From an uncultured Bacilli bacterium (GTDB lineage: Bacteria; Bacillota_I; Bacilli_A; RF39; UBA660), in NCBI GenBank assembly GCA_949505625.1, contig CATBQD010000015.1, positions 1 through 34,906 on the forward strand: a DNA stretch of 34,906 nucleotides, read 5' to 3'. Shown here piece by piece: positions 14,861 through 22,800 of this stretch. Position numbers and translations under genes: made by a program. The notes under the pieces were generated by a model. It was not told where the DNA came from. It was given only the letters and a program-made list of their open reading frames with translations, and did not search any database. Numbering within the stretch: position 1 is the stretch's first letter; each line of letters begins with the position of its first letter.

Positions 14861-15229
14861 CTAAATTTTTTCATTATTTTGAAATTTTTTTAAACTTTGA
14901 TTGATCCATCCTGGCAATTTATATGCCAAAGTATGAAAACCATGTTTCGTTTCAACAATCTTTTTTTTATTGCTTTTCGCTTTTATTTTATACACAATAT
15001 TTTTGATACTTAATTTCAAATGACAAGATTCATCGTCCACATCAAGGATTTCTACATAAATAGTTTCTCCGATTTTCACAAAATTATTAATATCTTTTAC
15101 AAAACTATGTGAAATTTCAGAAATATGAATTAAGCCACTATAATATTCATCAAGTGATATAAAAATTCCATAATTTTCGATACCTGTAACTGTTCCACGG
15201 ACAACCTTCCCTTTTTTGTACTTTGTCAT
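14861..15229 (-). CDS. S1-domain RNA-binding protein (YugI/GSP13/CvfD-like)
   Basis: 122 residues. One S1 domain spans residues 6-76, with the typical GTVTGIENYGIFISLDE and GLIHISEIS blocks. The short tail HTLAYKLPGWINQSLKKF is characteristic of the Bacillus YugI/GSP13 and CvfD group, ribosome-associated proteins that act as post-transcriptional regulators in stress. The start is ATG 15229 with GAGGTG six bases upstream. It has an extended -10 promoter (TGCTATAAT, 15247-15252) and is divergent from the Nfu gene. Its stop lies ten bases from the -35 box of the tRNA promoter and no terminator was found between them, so its transcripts may run into the tRNA operon. Confidence 0.85.
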   Translation of the reverse strand: MTKYKKGKVVRGTVTGIENYGIFISLDEYYSGLIHISEISHSFVKDINNFVKIGETIYVEILDVDDESCHLKLSIKNIVYKIKAKSNKKKIVETKHGFHTLAYKLPGWINQSLKKFQNNEKI

Positions 15230-15246
15230 AGAAACACCTCAGTCGT

Positions 15247-15252
15247 ATTATA
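15247..15252 (-). promoter_or_regulatory. Extended -10 promoter of the YugI-like gene
   Basis: TATAAT preceded by TGC at the extended -10 position. The -35 region (TTTTTA) is weak, as is common for extended -10 promoters. Confidence 0.55.
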
Positions 15253-15278
15253 GCACATTTTTTCCACATTAAAAAGCC

Positions 15279-15307
15279 TTTACTATTAGATAACTTTATT
15301 ATATAAT
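15279..15307 (+). promoter_or_regulatory. Promoter of the Nfu-type gene
   Basis: TTTACT (15279-15284), a 17-bp spacer and a perfect TATAAT (15302-15307). Confidence 0.55.
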
Positions 15308-15324
15308 ACCCTTGGTGATGAAAA

Positions 15325-15594
15325 ATGAAAGAAAATGAAGCAAAAATCATTGAAATTATTAATCGTTTACGCCCATTTTTAGTAAACGACGGAGGCAATA
15401 TTGAATTCATAAAATATGAAAATAATATTGTCTATATAAAAATGATGGGTGCTTGTTCCAACTGTCATATGCTCGATCTAACTTTAAAAGATGGAATCGA
15501 AGCAGCAATTAAAGAAGAAGTTCCTGAAGTTATAGAAGTTGTAAATGTTAAAGACGAATTGGAAAATCTAGAAAATATCGATAATGTAGCATAG
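15325..15594 (+). CDS. NifU C-terminal-domain Fe-S cluster scaffold/carrier
   Basis: 89 residues, a stand-alone NifU C-terminal (Nfu) domain. FLVNDGGNIEF and the cluster-binding GACSNCHML (C44 and C47) are the family signatures. These small proteins carry a [4Fe-4S] cluster on CxxC between two subunits and deliver it to client enzymes. Candidate clients in this window are the TudS-like protein and the Cys-rich TrpS. The start is ATG 15325 with GGTGATG four bases upstream. It ends in a hairpin terminator that also holds the stop codon of the convergent gene. Confidence 0.92.
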   Translation: MKENEAKIIEIINRLRPFLVNDGGNIEFIKYENNIVYIKMMGACSNCHMLDLTLKDGIEAAIKEEVPEVIEVVNVKDELENLENIDNVA

Positions 15595-15615
15595 GAAATT
15601 TATCCTATGCTTTTT
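15589..15615 (+). terminator. Terminator of the Nfu gene
   Basis: GCATAGGA / TCCTATGC (8 bp, loop of 6) followed by five T on the plus strand. It includes the stop codons of both convergent genes. Confidence 0.8.
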
Positions 15616-16511
15616 GTAAGCCATATATCTGGTAAAGGATGAAGTAAACGTACTCTTTCATAAATTAATCTTAGAAAATCTTCATATTTTGAAATGCTTT
15701 TTATAATTGATTCTAATAATTCTTCCTTTTTATGTTTTTCAATAATATCTTCATAACTATCAAAATAAAATGTTGGATAAAACGCCCGAGCTAATAGCAA
15801 AATCCACTCCGAATCTGTTAATTTTAAAGTATTTAGAAATTCTGAAAAATTTTCTAAAGTAAATGTATCCGCCAAAACCTCTACTTTCCAAAACTCTATA
15901 ATATCACGCTCTTTATAATCCAATATAAAATTAAGAGGATTATATAAATCAAACATGGTATCTGTACTACAAATTCTTCTATGACTAATCACTAATGGTT
16001 CTTCTATTTTTGTTTCATTTAAAAGCGCTATTCCAATTTCTGATAATCCAATAAAATAACTGAAGCTTTCTCTAATTCTAGGAAAACTTTTTCCGAATTG
16101 ACTTACTTGATATTCTAAATAATCATTTTTTCGACTCCAAAGTTTTTTCCATTCATTTCTACTAAGCATACTCTTTTCTGTATCTTGAACAACCAAATTA
16201 GAAAAAAATAAAATATCATAGATTGTAACTTGCTCTTTAGAAGTAATAAAAAGCTTTAAAAGAACATAGGGGATTTGATTAATAACAGTTAATACCTTTC
16301 CCATCATATTTTGCACCATTTGATGACAATATACGCCTCTTTCAATTAATTGATTACTAATTCTATAAATTTCATTTAATTCTTCAAAGGAGCGTTGAAA
16401 AGGTTCTAAAACGTAATGATTTCCATTTTCTTCAAATTCATAAAGTCCCATTGACGTCTGGTGGATATCTACTGGGTATAATCCATAATAATATTGAATC
16501 GCATTCTTCAT
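15600..16511 (-). CDS. CotS/YutH-like spore coat protein with kinase-like fold
   Basis: 303 residues. The layout resembles the CotS/CotI/YutH family of spore-coat-associated proteins, related to aminoglycoside-phosphotransferase kinases: an N-terminal lobe with NGNHYVLEPF, a central VISHRRI in the catalytic-loop position, and a C-terminal helical block ending HPLPDIWL. The usual catalytic HxD..N is not clear, so it may be a pseudokinase. The ORF could begin at GTG 16520, but that lies inside the ribosome site; ATG 16511, behind GAGGTGGAG, is preferred. A CATAAATTA box (16528-16536), identical to the one before the CotY/CotZ gene, suggests late mother-cell expression. The family call rests on general resemblance and two motifs. 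Confidence 0.5.
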   Translation of the reverse strand: MKNAIQYYYGLYPVDIHQTSMGLYEFEENGNHYVLEPFQRSFEELNEIYRISNQLIERGVYCHQMVQNMMGKVLTVINQIPYVLLKLFITSKEQVTIYDILFFSNLVVQDTEKSMLSRNEWKKLWSRKNDYLEYQVSQFGKSFPRIRESFSYFIGLSEIGIALLNETKIEEPLVISHRRICSTDTMFDLYNPLNFILDYKERDIIEFWKVEVLADTFTLENFSEFLNTLKLTDSEWILLLARAFYPTFYFDSYEDIIEKHKKEELLESIIKSISKYEDFLRLIYERVRLLHPLPDIWLTKSIG

Positions 16512-16527
16512 ATACTCCACCTCTCTA

Positions 16528-16536
16528 TAATTTATG
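16528..16536 (-). promoter_or_regulatory. Possible sigma-K/E -10 box before the CotS-like gene
   Basis: CATAAATTA, followed by TA, fits the CATAnnnTA -10 consensus of sigma-K. No AC dinucleotide was found at the right -35 distance, so the box is suggestive only. Confidence 0.35.
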
Positions 16537-16555
16537 AAATTGGAGAAAAGAAAAT

Positions 16556-16578
16556 GAAAAAAATAGACTTAAGTCTAT
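16556..16578 (-). terminator. Terminator of the DUF1292 gene
   Basis: AATAGAC / GTCTATT stem around TTAA, followed by a run of U on the minus strand. It includes the stop codon of the DUF1292 gene. Confidence 0.8.
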
Positions 16579-17222
16579 TCTCCATTTATAATTGCTTTTA
16601 AACTATCCAACTTTGTTTTTAATTTTGTATTTTCTTCCAACAACTCTTGATAACGATCAAATAAATCTTTATAAAGCTTTTGATATTCAGAAGATGAATC
16701 AGTAGTTACAGATTCTACTATATCTTTTGAACTTTCTTCTTTTCTTTCTGGTTCTGAAGATACTGTTCCCACAATACTAGTTGCTTCATTAGAAATTTGT
16801 TCCTCTTTTGGCGCTGGCGGAAGCATATCTTCAGCATCATCTGCTTTCGCACTAATATTGCTTCCTAATAACTCAATTAAATTTCCAATCAACTTAAACA
16901 CTTGTTGACCATTTATTTTAATATTATTAAGTCTTTCCAAAGATAAATCTTCTATTTCTAAAGCTCCTCCCTCACGATTTGCTTTAATAATCTTTTTAAT
17001 TAGGTCTTTAACACTAGCCCACTCTGTCTCATCAATGATATCATAAGCAGCCAAAGTTCCATTGAGTCCAAGAATCTTTGAAACATATACCTTAATATAT
17101 CCTTGTTCATCTTTTTCTTCCAAAGTAAAAATCAAATACTTTTTATCATTTACTTTAAAATAACGAATAATTTCTATTTCTAATGGTTGATTATTTTGAT
17201 TAAATGCAGACATTTTTTGCAT
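16575..17222 (-). CDS. DUF1292 (YrzB-like) domain protein with C-terminal coiled coil
   Basis: 215 residues. Residues about 15-80 match DUF1292: IEIIRYFKVNDKKYLIFTL, then YIKVYVSKI and DETEWASVKDLI. A low-complexity Ser/Glu linker (about 125-180) leads to a predicted coiled coil, YQELLEENTKLKTKLDSLK, at the C-terminus. YrzB-type DUF1292 proteins are about 90 residues, so the long linker plus coiled coil is an extension. Function is unknown. The start is ATG 17222, ten bases after AAAGGAGG. It has a strong promoter, is divergent from the coat gene, and ends in its own terminator upstream of the CotS-like gene. Confidence 0.75.
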   Translation of the reverse strand: MQKMSAFNQNNQPLEIEIIRYFKVNDKKYLIFTLEEKDEQGYIKVYVSKILGLNGTLAAYDIIDETEWASVKDLIKKIIKANREGGALEIEDLSLERLNNIKINGQQVFKLIGNLIELLGSNISAKADDAEDMLPPAPKEEQISNEATSIVGTVSSEPERKEESSKDIVESVTTDSSSEYQKLYKDLFDRYQELLEENTKLKTKLDSLKAIINGE

Positions 17223-17255
17223 ACGAAAACATCCTCCTTTTTATTCTCATATAGT

Positions 17256-17284
17256 ATTATACTGAAACTTCTATTTTTTTTCAA
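17256..17284 (-). promoter_or_regulatory. Sigma-A promoter of the DUF1292 gene
   Basis: TTGAAA (17279-17284), a 17-bp spacer and TATAAT (17256-17261). Confidence 0.75.
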
Positions 17285-17328
17285 GATCATTTAAACAAAA
17301 ATACTAAAAATACGGGCTTTTTATTCAC

Positions 17329-17355
17329 ACCCTTTTAAAAAAACAACATAAATTA
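17329..17355 (+). promoter_or_regulatory. Candidate sigma-K promoter of the CotY/CotZ gene
   Basis: AC (17329-17330), 16 bp, then CATAAATTA (17347-17355), fitting the sigma-K pattern AC-N16/17-CATAnnnTA. It lies 33 bp before ATG 17389, as expected for a mother-cell coat gene. Confidence 0.55.
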
Positions 17356-17388
17356 TAATGAAATCAAAATGAAAGGGTGGTTATAAAT

Positions 17389-17832
17389 ATGTGCAATAAC
17401 AAAAAAGAAGAAAACTGCAACTGCATCGCTGAAATCTTAACTGTCATTAATATTTTACAACAAAATGCTGAATGTTCTGAAAATTGTTTAGATACTTGTG
17501 ACAGAGGATTTCTAGGTTGTGGAGCTAGTTCCCTTGTTTGTAACACAAGACCAGTTATGCTATATACTTGTTGTGGTAACGGAACACCTTGGAGAATGCC
17601 TACTACAAAAGAAAATATTGACTGCAATGAGACTAGTACCAACTGTTCTAGCGTTTTCCGTGTTGAAAAATTAGACGGTAACTGTGCTACATTCCGTGTC
17701 TTAGCACCTAACACAGACCCAGTAACAGCTGCTACAGTTCCATATGTTGCAACAAATTCTTTCTTCACTATGGATTTAAATTGTCTTTGCGTTATTCGTT
17801 GCTTACAAGATACTGCTGTTGAATGTGTCTAA
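17389..17832 (+). CDS. CotY/CotZ-family cysteine-rich spore coat protein
   Basis: 147 residues with 17 cysteines. The order of motifs follows the CotY/CotZ insoluble crust proteins: an N-terminal CxC, a helix with ENCLDTCDR, then beta-rich segments containing TRPVMLYTCCG, CSSVFRVEKLDGNCATFRVL and a C-terminal LNCLCVIRCL. These proteins self-assemble through disulfides into the outer spore layer. The ORF could begin at GTG 17377, but that overlaps the ribosome site AAGGGTGG; ATG 17389 is eight bases after it. A sigma-K-like promoter precedes it and an intrinsic terminator follows, so it is monocistronic. It is the best evidence that the organism makes spores. Confidence 0.85.
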   Translation: MCNNKKEENCNCIAEILTVINILQQNAECSENCLDTCDRGFLGCGASSLVCNTRPVMLYTCCGNGTPWRMPTTKENIDCNETSTNCSSVFRVEKLDGNCATFRVLAPNTDPVTAATVPYVATNSFFTMDLNCLCVIRCLQDTAVECV

Positions 17833-17857
17833 AAAGAGAGTTCTTCTCTTTTTTTAT
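17831..17857 (+). terminator. Terminator of the coat gene
   Basis: AAAGAGA / TCTCTTT stem with a short loop, followed by a T-run, starting at the stop codon of the coat gene. Confidence 0.85.
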
Positions 17858-17868
17858 GCTTTAAAATA

Positions 17869-17897
17869 TTGAACAAAACGCCTTTCTATGTTATAGT
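17869..17897 (+). promoter_or_regulatory. Sigma-A promoter of the anchored repeat protein
   Basis: TTGAAC (17869-17874), a 17-bp spacer and TATAGT (17892-17897), 22 bp before ATG 17920. Confidence 0.7.
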
Positions 17898-17919
17898 TAA
17901 ATAGGAAAGTTGTGATAAC

Positions 17920-19239
17920 ATGAAATTAGGAAAATTAAAAATTCAACCAAAAGGAAATTCTTATGATGGATCTACCGAATATGTTGAAAAAAAGAACCAT
18001 ACATTAATTATCATTGCTATTTTTGTAATCATAATCATTGTAATCAGTTTAATTGTTTATAATGTTTCTAAATCAAATAAATGTAATAATATAGAAAAAA
18101 TGATTCTCGAACAAAGTATGTCATATGCTGAAATTAATGATCTGCTTCCCACCGTTGAAGGAGAATCGATCACTTTAAATATTGATGATGTTTTCCTAGA
18201 AGAAACAATAAAACCTACTTTAGAAGAAAAAATATGCAGTGGAACCATTAAAATTACAAAATATAAAGATGAATATATTAAAACGTATGATATTACAAAT
18301 TGCAATTACTGTACTACAGATAAACGTTATAAAAAATGGTCTAAGGAAGTAAATAAAAAACCTTCTAATAGATATGTAATAGATGTCATTCCATATTACA
18401 ATTATTATGAAATTTCCTACTATCATTCTGCTTGGTCTAACTGGATTCCAGAAGAAGAAATTGGAGAAGTTGATGAAACATATCAAGTAGCTTTACCTAT
18501 TAAAGAAGGCGTTCTACCAAAAATTTCTAGTGAAGCTAATATCATCGAATATGAAAAAGATGATGCTACATGGTATAGTTATCGTGACAAAAAATGGAGG
18601 TATTATAGAGATAATGGTGGAAGTTATAGTGAACTATCTTCTGAACAGCCAGCTGGATTTGCAAATAAAGATACATCTACTCAAATGCTTACAGCATGGA
18701 CAGAATGGTCTCTAGATTACCCAGAAAAAAAAGACTATAGAACAATCACTTCTAAAAATGGATATCGTTGGTATTATTTAGACGGTAATGAGAAAGTATA
18801 TTGGAATAGTGGTGCTTACTATCCAACACAACCAAGTGAAGAATTTAACAAGAAAGAAAAAGAATATGTAAAAATGTATCGCTATCAGGATAAAATGTGG
18901 AAATGGTACAATGGAAAAAAACGTTCCTATTCTGGATTTATGTCTTCTCCTACCACTTCTTATAAACTTCGTGACAATGATATTTTTGAATATTCAAATT
19001 GGTCAAAATACAGTGCTGAAAGCAAAGTAGATAGCACAAATTCTTCTTATCGTGAACAACAAACAAAAACATATTCTAGATATCGTATTTCTTATTCTAT
19101 GAAATCATTCTTAAAACTAGATAATTATGTAGGTAAAACTGAATTTGAGAGAACTCTACAAGGAACTGTTCCTGAACTTATTAATAGAACTGATATTATA
19201 GTAGATATTAATTACAAATTTATTTACCGAAAAAAATAA
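17920..19239 (+). CDS. Membrane-anchored protein with Trp/Tyr-rich repeats, unknown
   Basis: 439 residues. A short cytoplasmic tail (1-27) leads to one membrane segment (28-47); the rest should be outside. Residues 218-350 hold three related units: YRDKKWRYYRDNGGSYSELS (221-240), GYRWYYLDGNEKVYWNSGAY (281-300) and YRYQDKMWKWYNGKKRSYSG (320-339). Each has a Trp-aromatic core, a turn and a second aromatic strand, consistent with small beta-hairpin modules. They are flanked by short WSxW-like motifs: AWSNW (171-175), AWTEWS (259-264) and YSNWSKYS (358-365). I recognise no family. The repeats suggest a wall- or glycan-facing protein. The start is ATG 17920 with a GTGAT-type ribosome site. It has its own promoter and terminator. 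Confidence 0.7.
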   Translation: MKLGKLKIQPKGNSYDGSTEYVEKKNHTLIIIAIFVIIIIVISLIVYNVSKSNKCNNIEKMILEQSMSYAEINDLLPTVEGESITLNIDDVFLEETIKPTLEEKICSGTIKITKYKDEYIKTYDITNCNYCTTDKRYKKWSKEVNKKPSNRYVIDVIPYYNYYEISYYHSAWSNWIPEEEIGEVDETYQVALPIKEGVLPKISSEANIIEYEKDDATWYSYRDKKWRYYRDNGGSYSELSSEQPAGFANKDTSTQMLTAWTEWSLDYPEKKDYRTITSKNGYRWYYLDGNEKVYWNSGAYYPTQPSEEFNKKEKEYVKMYRYQDKMWKWYNGKKRSYSGFMSSPTTSYKLRDNDIFEYSNWSKYSAESKVDSTNSSYREQQTKTYSRYRISYSMKSFLKLDNYVGKTEFERTLQGTVPELINRTDIIVDINYKFIYRKK

Positions 19240-19258
19240 CTCCTATTTAGGAGTTTTT
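19238..19258 (+). terminator. Terminator of the repeat-protein gene
   Basis: AACTCC / GGAGTT stem with loop TATTTA, followed by T5. The convergent gene's stop codon lies within it. Confidence 0.75.
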
Positions 19259-19566
19259 AATTGAATATCTAAAATTGTATCAATTGGAATCAATTCATTA
19301 TCCATTGTAATTAATTGATTTCCACTTTTTCCAATGATCTTTTTACTAATAATCCCATTATTAGTTTTAATCTCGACTTCTGCTTTATAAATATAATTTT
19401 TAGAATTTAAAATCGTTTTGATCTTTTGATTTACATTCATTCCATATAGATCAATAGTAGCTTCTTGTTTTTCTTCTATATTCTTAGAAGCGACATAAAT
19501 TCTGTCATTATTTTGAATTTCTTTTTCAATTTTATTTGCAAATACTTTAGGAAGTTTTTTCTCCAT
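19243..19566 (-). CDS. Small unknown protein
   Basis: 107 residues, soluble, beginning EKKLPKVFANKIEKEI and rich in beta-strand-like segments later (KAEVEIKTNNGIISKKIIG, then GNQLITMDNELIPIDTILDI). I do not recognise a family. The ORF can be extended to GTG 19575, but that codon belongs to the ribosome site GAGGTG; ATG 19566 is six bases after it. A TATACT -10 box lies just upstream. It is convergent with the repeat-protein gene and downstream of the YfiH-like gene, whose terminator separates them. Confidence 0.7.
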   Translation of the reverse strand: MEKKLPKVFANKIEKEIQNNDRIYVASKNIEEKQEATIDLYGMNVNQKIKTILNSKNYIYKAEVEIKTNNGIISKKIIGKSGNQLITMDNELIPIDTILDIQLKTPK

Positions 19567-19587
19567 TTTCAACACCTCTAGTATAGT

Positions 19588-19615
19588 ATATCAAAAAGGA
19601 GTCTTTTTATGACTC
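19588..19615 (-). terminator. Terminator of the YfiH-family gene
   Basis: GAGTC / GACTC stem with an A-rich loop and flanking A/U tracts giving an extended imperfect stem, followed by U5 on the minus strand. Confidence 0.6.
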
Positions 19616-20329
19616 TTTTTCTAACATTCCAACAGAGCAGAAAAAGCGCCCTTCTAATTCATTAGTATGAGTAGAACGATAATGAGAAAAATAATTTAAA
19701 TTACTTCCAGTATCAATATCAGAAACATGAATTTGTTCTATTTTCTGTCCTTTAAAAAAATCAACTACATATCCTCTTAAATCAATCGAATATAGATCGT
19801 CTTTTACAAAAGTGACATAAGGCCTCCAAACTGGAAGATCCTTTTGCTCTGGATTTGGTAATAAATAACTTTCTTTTTTTATACATGGACCAATATGTAT
19901 CATCAAATCTTCCACATTAGAATGATAAGTCTCAACAAAAAGATGAAATAATTTTTGATGAAGATCTAAATAAGTACTCCTCCAACCAAGATGTGCAAAA
20001 GCAAAGATTTTTTGTTTTTGATCATAAATTGTAAATGGAATACAATCTGCAAAACTAAGATATATAAATACATTGGGATATTTAGATACAATTGCATCTG
20101 CCTCAATCAATTTATAATATAAATTTTCTTCAAATAAAACATCTTCTTTTAACTCCACAATGATATCACTATTATTTGGTTGCATAAATAAAAATCGTTC
20201 AATATTTAGTTCCATCTTTTCTATAAAGTTTCTACGATTCATATCCGCTTCTTCTCCATATTTTTTAGCCATATTTCCATCTTCTTTATTAGAATGAAGT
20301 ATTAATAAATCTCCATATTTTTCTTTCAT
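19607..20329 (-). CDS. YfiH/YlmD-family (DUF152, FAMIN-like) purine nucleoside phosphorylase-type protein
   Basis: 240 residues. Family motifs: ADCIPFTIYD (C96), AFAHLGWRSTYLD (H113), IHIGPCI and NYFSHYR. Members phosphorylyse or deaminate adenosine and inosine at a zinc site made of two His and one Cys. Here the Cys and the second His are present. The first His, normally in a QxHG motif, is missing: the matching place reads MQPNNSDIIV (49-58). Activity is therefore uncertain. The ORF extends to ATG 20341, but the ribosome site GGTGAT lies within that extension; ATG 20329, four bases after it, is the start. The gene ends in a terminator and is preceded by a TATACT box. Confidence 0.8.
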   Translation of the reverse strand: MKEKYGDLLILHSNKEDGNMAKKYGEEADMNRRNFIEKMELNIERFLFMQPNNSDIIVELKEDVLFEENLYYKLIEADAIVSKYPNVFIYLSFADCIPFTIYDQKQKIFAFAHLGWRSTYLDLHQKLFHLFVETYHSNVEDLMIHIGPCIKKESYLLPNPEQKDLPVWRPYVTFVKDDLYSIDLRGYVVDFFKGQKIEQIHVSDIDTGSNLNYFSHYRSTHTNELEGRFFCSVGMLEKES

Positions 20330-20360
20330 ATCTATCACCATTTATAGTATAGCATATTTC

Positions 20361-21191
20361 TTATGAATTATAATGAGAATCCAAAATATGAGAAATAAAA
20401 TATCCAAATAGAAAAAGGAAAAAGCTAATCACAATCGTTCCTATTGAATAATTATTTTTTAATGTTTGCAACAATAAAAGTAAAATTGAAGAAGTAAAAA
20501 AAGAAATAATTACATAATGAAAAGAAACAGAATGCTTTTTTAATAAATAAGAAACAATTTTGACAGTAACAAGAATTCCCACTAATATTCCTAATCCAAA
20601 TGGTAACATAATCTGTAATGTATTTGATATATAAGATAGATCTAGTAAATGACTAAATGTTTCTAATAAAAGCGGATAAAATCCAATTAACATTAATATT
20701 GCTGTACCACTAATACCAGGTACTACCATTGTGATTGCATCAATAATTCCAAACAAAAATATTAAAAAGTAACTATAATTGTCATTTAATAAAAATGTAC
20801 CATTTTGAAAAAATTGAATTAACATCATAAATAAAAATGGAAGCACTAATTGAAAGACATAATCTTTACAGTTTGTCCCTTCTATTCCTCTTTTTAAAGA
20901 ATTGCTTCCGCCTAGCATTAATCCTATAAAAAGTAACATTGTTGGAAGATAATAGTTGTTTAATGAAAATTCAATTATACTACTCATAAAAGTTATGGCA
21001 AGTGAAACTCCTATTCCAAGAGTACCTAAAAAAAGAAAATTTTTCTTAAAGTCTTTAAAAAAATGAGCAATTGCTTGTACACTTTCTTCATATATTCCTA
21101 ATAAAATAGCTAACATTCCTCCACTTACTCCTGGTATTATTTTTCCTAATCCCACAATGAAACCTTTCAATACTAGTTTTAAATAGCTCAT
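20361..21191 (-). CDS. DUF368 membrane protein, undecaprenyl-phosphate transporter family (PopT-like)
   Basis: 276 residues with about eight membrane segments. The opening GFIVGLGKIIPGVSGG and the internal repeat DAITMVVPGISGTAILML are the paired PGxSG re-entrant motifs of DUF368. DUF368 proteins have been shown to return undecaprenyl phosphate across the membrane for cell-wall synthesis, and this one should do so too. The start is ATG 21191 with GAGGG upstream. The YfiH-like gene lies just downstream on the same strand. Confidence 0.88.
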   Translation of the reverse strand: MSYLKLVLKGFIVGLGKIIPGVSGGMLAILLGIYEESVQAIAHFFKDFKKNFLFLGTLGIGVSLAITFMSSIIEFSLNNYYLPTMLLFIGLMLGGSNSLKRGIEGTNCKDYVFQLVLPFLFMMLIQFFQNGTFLLNDNYSYFLIFLFGIIDAITMVVPGISGTAILMLIGFYPLLLETFSHLLDLSYISNTLQIMLPFGLGILVGILVTVKIVSYLLKKHSVSFHYVIISFFTSSILLLLLQTLKNNYSIGTIVISFFLFLFGYFISHILDSHYNS

Positions 21192-21261
21192 AAATATCCC
21201 TCATTACATTGTATAAAAAAGAAAAAAATATATTCCTAATATGATTAATTCTAACATAATC

Positions 21262-22692
21262 CTAAATAATCTTTTTTAATTCTTTTAAAAACATTGATTG
21301 GGCTTCATAGGGGTATAAAATAAAAACATGATTTTTAGTTCTAGTAAGGGCTACATAGAATAGTCTTCTTTCCTCTGCATATGCATATGACTCATCAATA
21401 GATTCTACATTTTTTAAAATAACATTTGTTTTTTTCTTTGATGGAAAACCATATGTATGATTACTACAATTTAATAAAATAACTTCATCTGCGCCAAGTC
21501 CTTTCGCACTATGTACAGTTAAAAATTCTATCTTCAAATTAGAATATGGCGATTCTATTTTTCCATTTTTATATTTTAAAAATGGATAATCAGAAATATC
21601 AAAATCATGATGATAGCGACCCAATAAAAAAACAGTGGAAAAGTCACGAAGTTTAGAGATTTTCTTTAATAGTGTTTTCAATAATCCACAAGAATTATGT
21701 TTATATGAATAAATCTGAATTGGATTTTCCATATGTTTATCTGAAGTTAATTGCTTTTTTATTTGAAACTCATTCTTCATAACAAAATGACCTGCTATAT
21801 TTATAAGTTCTTGACTGTTGCGATATGTATTGGTAATTTTCAATATTTTAGCTTGTGGAAAAAAAGCTTTAAAATTTGTAAAAAGTATTAGTTCTGAACC
21901 AGAAAAACCAAAAATAGATTGCCAATCATCTCCAACTACTATAATATTTGGATTATACTGTTTTTTTATTGCATACAATAAAAAAAATCGATCTTTAGAA
22001 ATATCTTGATATTCATCTACAAAGACATACTGAAAAGGAAAAATAACTTTATTTCTTTTTATTAATTCAGTTGCTTCCAAAATCATATCTTCAAAATCGA
22101 TCCATCCATTTTCTTTCATATATCCATCATATTCCAATACTAAATTGCAAAAAAAACATTTCCAAAATTTTGACATTTTCATTTTTAAAATTGATGGTCT
22201 TCCTTTCTGCTTATAGTTTTTTATAAATGTGGAACTAAGTAATATTAATTTTGAAAAATCTTTTTTCTTTCTATATTTCCGTACATAAAATAAAAATATA
22301 AATTTTCTTTTTCTTATTTGTTTTTGAATAAATTTTTCTATAATAAAGTTTGAATCATTTTGAATATCTATACTTTTTATTTGATTTATTAAGCAAAGAC
22401 CTAGTTTATGAAAAGTTAAAATAGAAATCGGCAATTTAAAATCTTTTTGAATTCTAATTTTCAATTCCTCTGTTGCTTTATTTGTATATGAAATAAATAA
22501 GATTTTACTAGGATCTACCTTTTTTATATCAATTAAATATTTAACTTTTGCCACCATTGTTGTTGTCTTTCCGCTTCCTGCGCCTGCAATCACCTCTAAA
22601 TCCCCTTCTGTCAAAACAACTTTTTTTTGCTCTTCATCTAGTTTTATAGATGCATCAATTTCGTCAAAAATATGATCTAAATAATCATTCAT
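21262..22692 (-). CDS. UvrD/Rep-type superfamily 1 DNA helicase, compact form
   Basis: 476 residues, shorter than PcrA/Rep (about 650-730). All helicase motifs are present in order: Q motif LDEEQKKVV, Walker A AGAGSGKTTT (36-45), SYTNKATEEL (Ia), VDEYQDIS (II), VVGDDWQSIFGFSG (III), TNTYRNSQELI (IV), LTVHSAKGLGADEVILL (V) and YVALTRTKNHVFIL (VI). The missing length falls in the 1B and 2B accessory domains. The order GTG 22701, ATG 22698, ATG 22692 gives three start choices. AGGTGAT covers the first two, so ATG 22692 is used. It is an ATP-driven ssDNA translocase for repair or plasmid-type functions; the exact role is not evident. Confidence 0.88.
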   Translation of the reverse strand: MNDYLDHIFDEIDASIKLDEEQKKVVLTEGDLEVIAGAGSGKTTTMVAKVKYLIDIKKVDPSKILFISYTNKATEELKIRIQKDFKLPISILTFHKLGLCLINQIKSIDIQNDSNFIIEKFIQKQIRKRKFIFLFYVRKYRKKKDFSKLILLSSTFIKNYKQKGRPSILKMKMSKFWKCFFCNLVLEYDGYMKENGWIDFEDMILEATELIKRNKVIFPFQYVFVDEYQDISKDRFFLLYAIKKQYNPNIIVVGDDWQSIFGFSGSELILFTNFKAFFPQAKILKITNTYRNSQELINIAGHFVMKNEFQIKKQLTSDKHMENPIQIYSYKHNSCGLLKTLLKKISKLRDFSTVFLLGRYHHDFDISDYPFLKYKNGKIESPYSNLKIEFLTVHSAKGLGADEVILLNCSNHTYGFPSKKKTNVILKNVESIDESYAYAEERRLFYVALTRTKNHVFILYPYEAQSMFLKELKKII

Positions 22693-22771
22693 AACCATCA
22701 CCTAATAAATAATACATTAATCTATTAATAAAAACCTACAAAATTCGACTAAATATACTTCTTTTTTCCAC

Positions 22772-22800
22772 AAAAAATGAGAAAAACTAAATTTCCTCAT
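22772..22800 (-). terminator. Terminator of trpS
   Basis: TGAGGAAA / TTTTCTCA form an 8-bp stem (one G-U) with a 6-nt loop, followed by U6 on the minus strand. The trpS stop codon lies in the loop. Confidence 0.75.

Noticed and set aside
17364-17768. 134-codon minus-strand ORF over the coat gene
   Set aside because: The plus-strand frame encodes the Cys-rich coat protein with promoter, ribosome site and terminator; the antisense frame has none.
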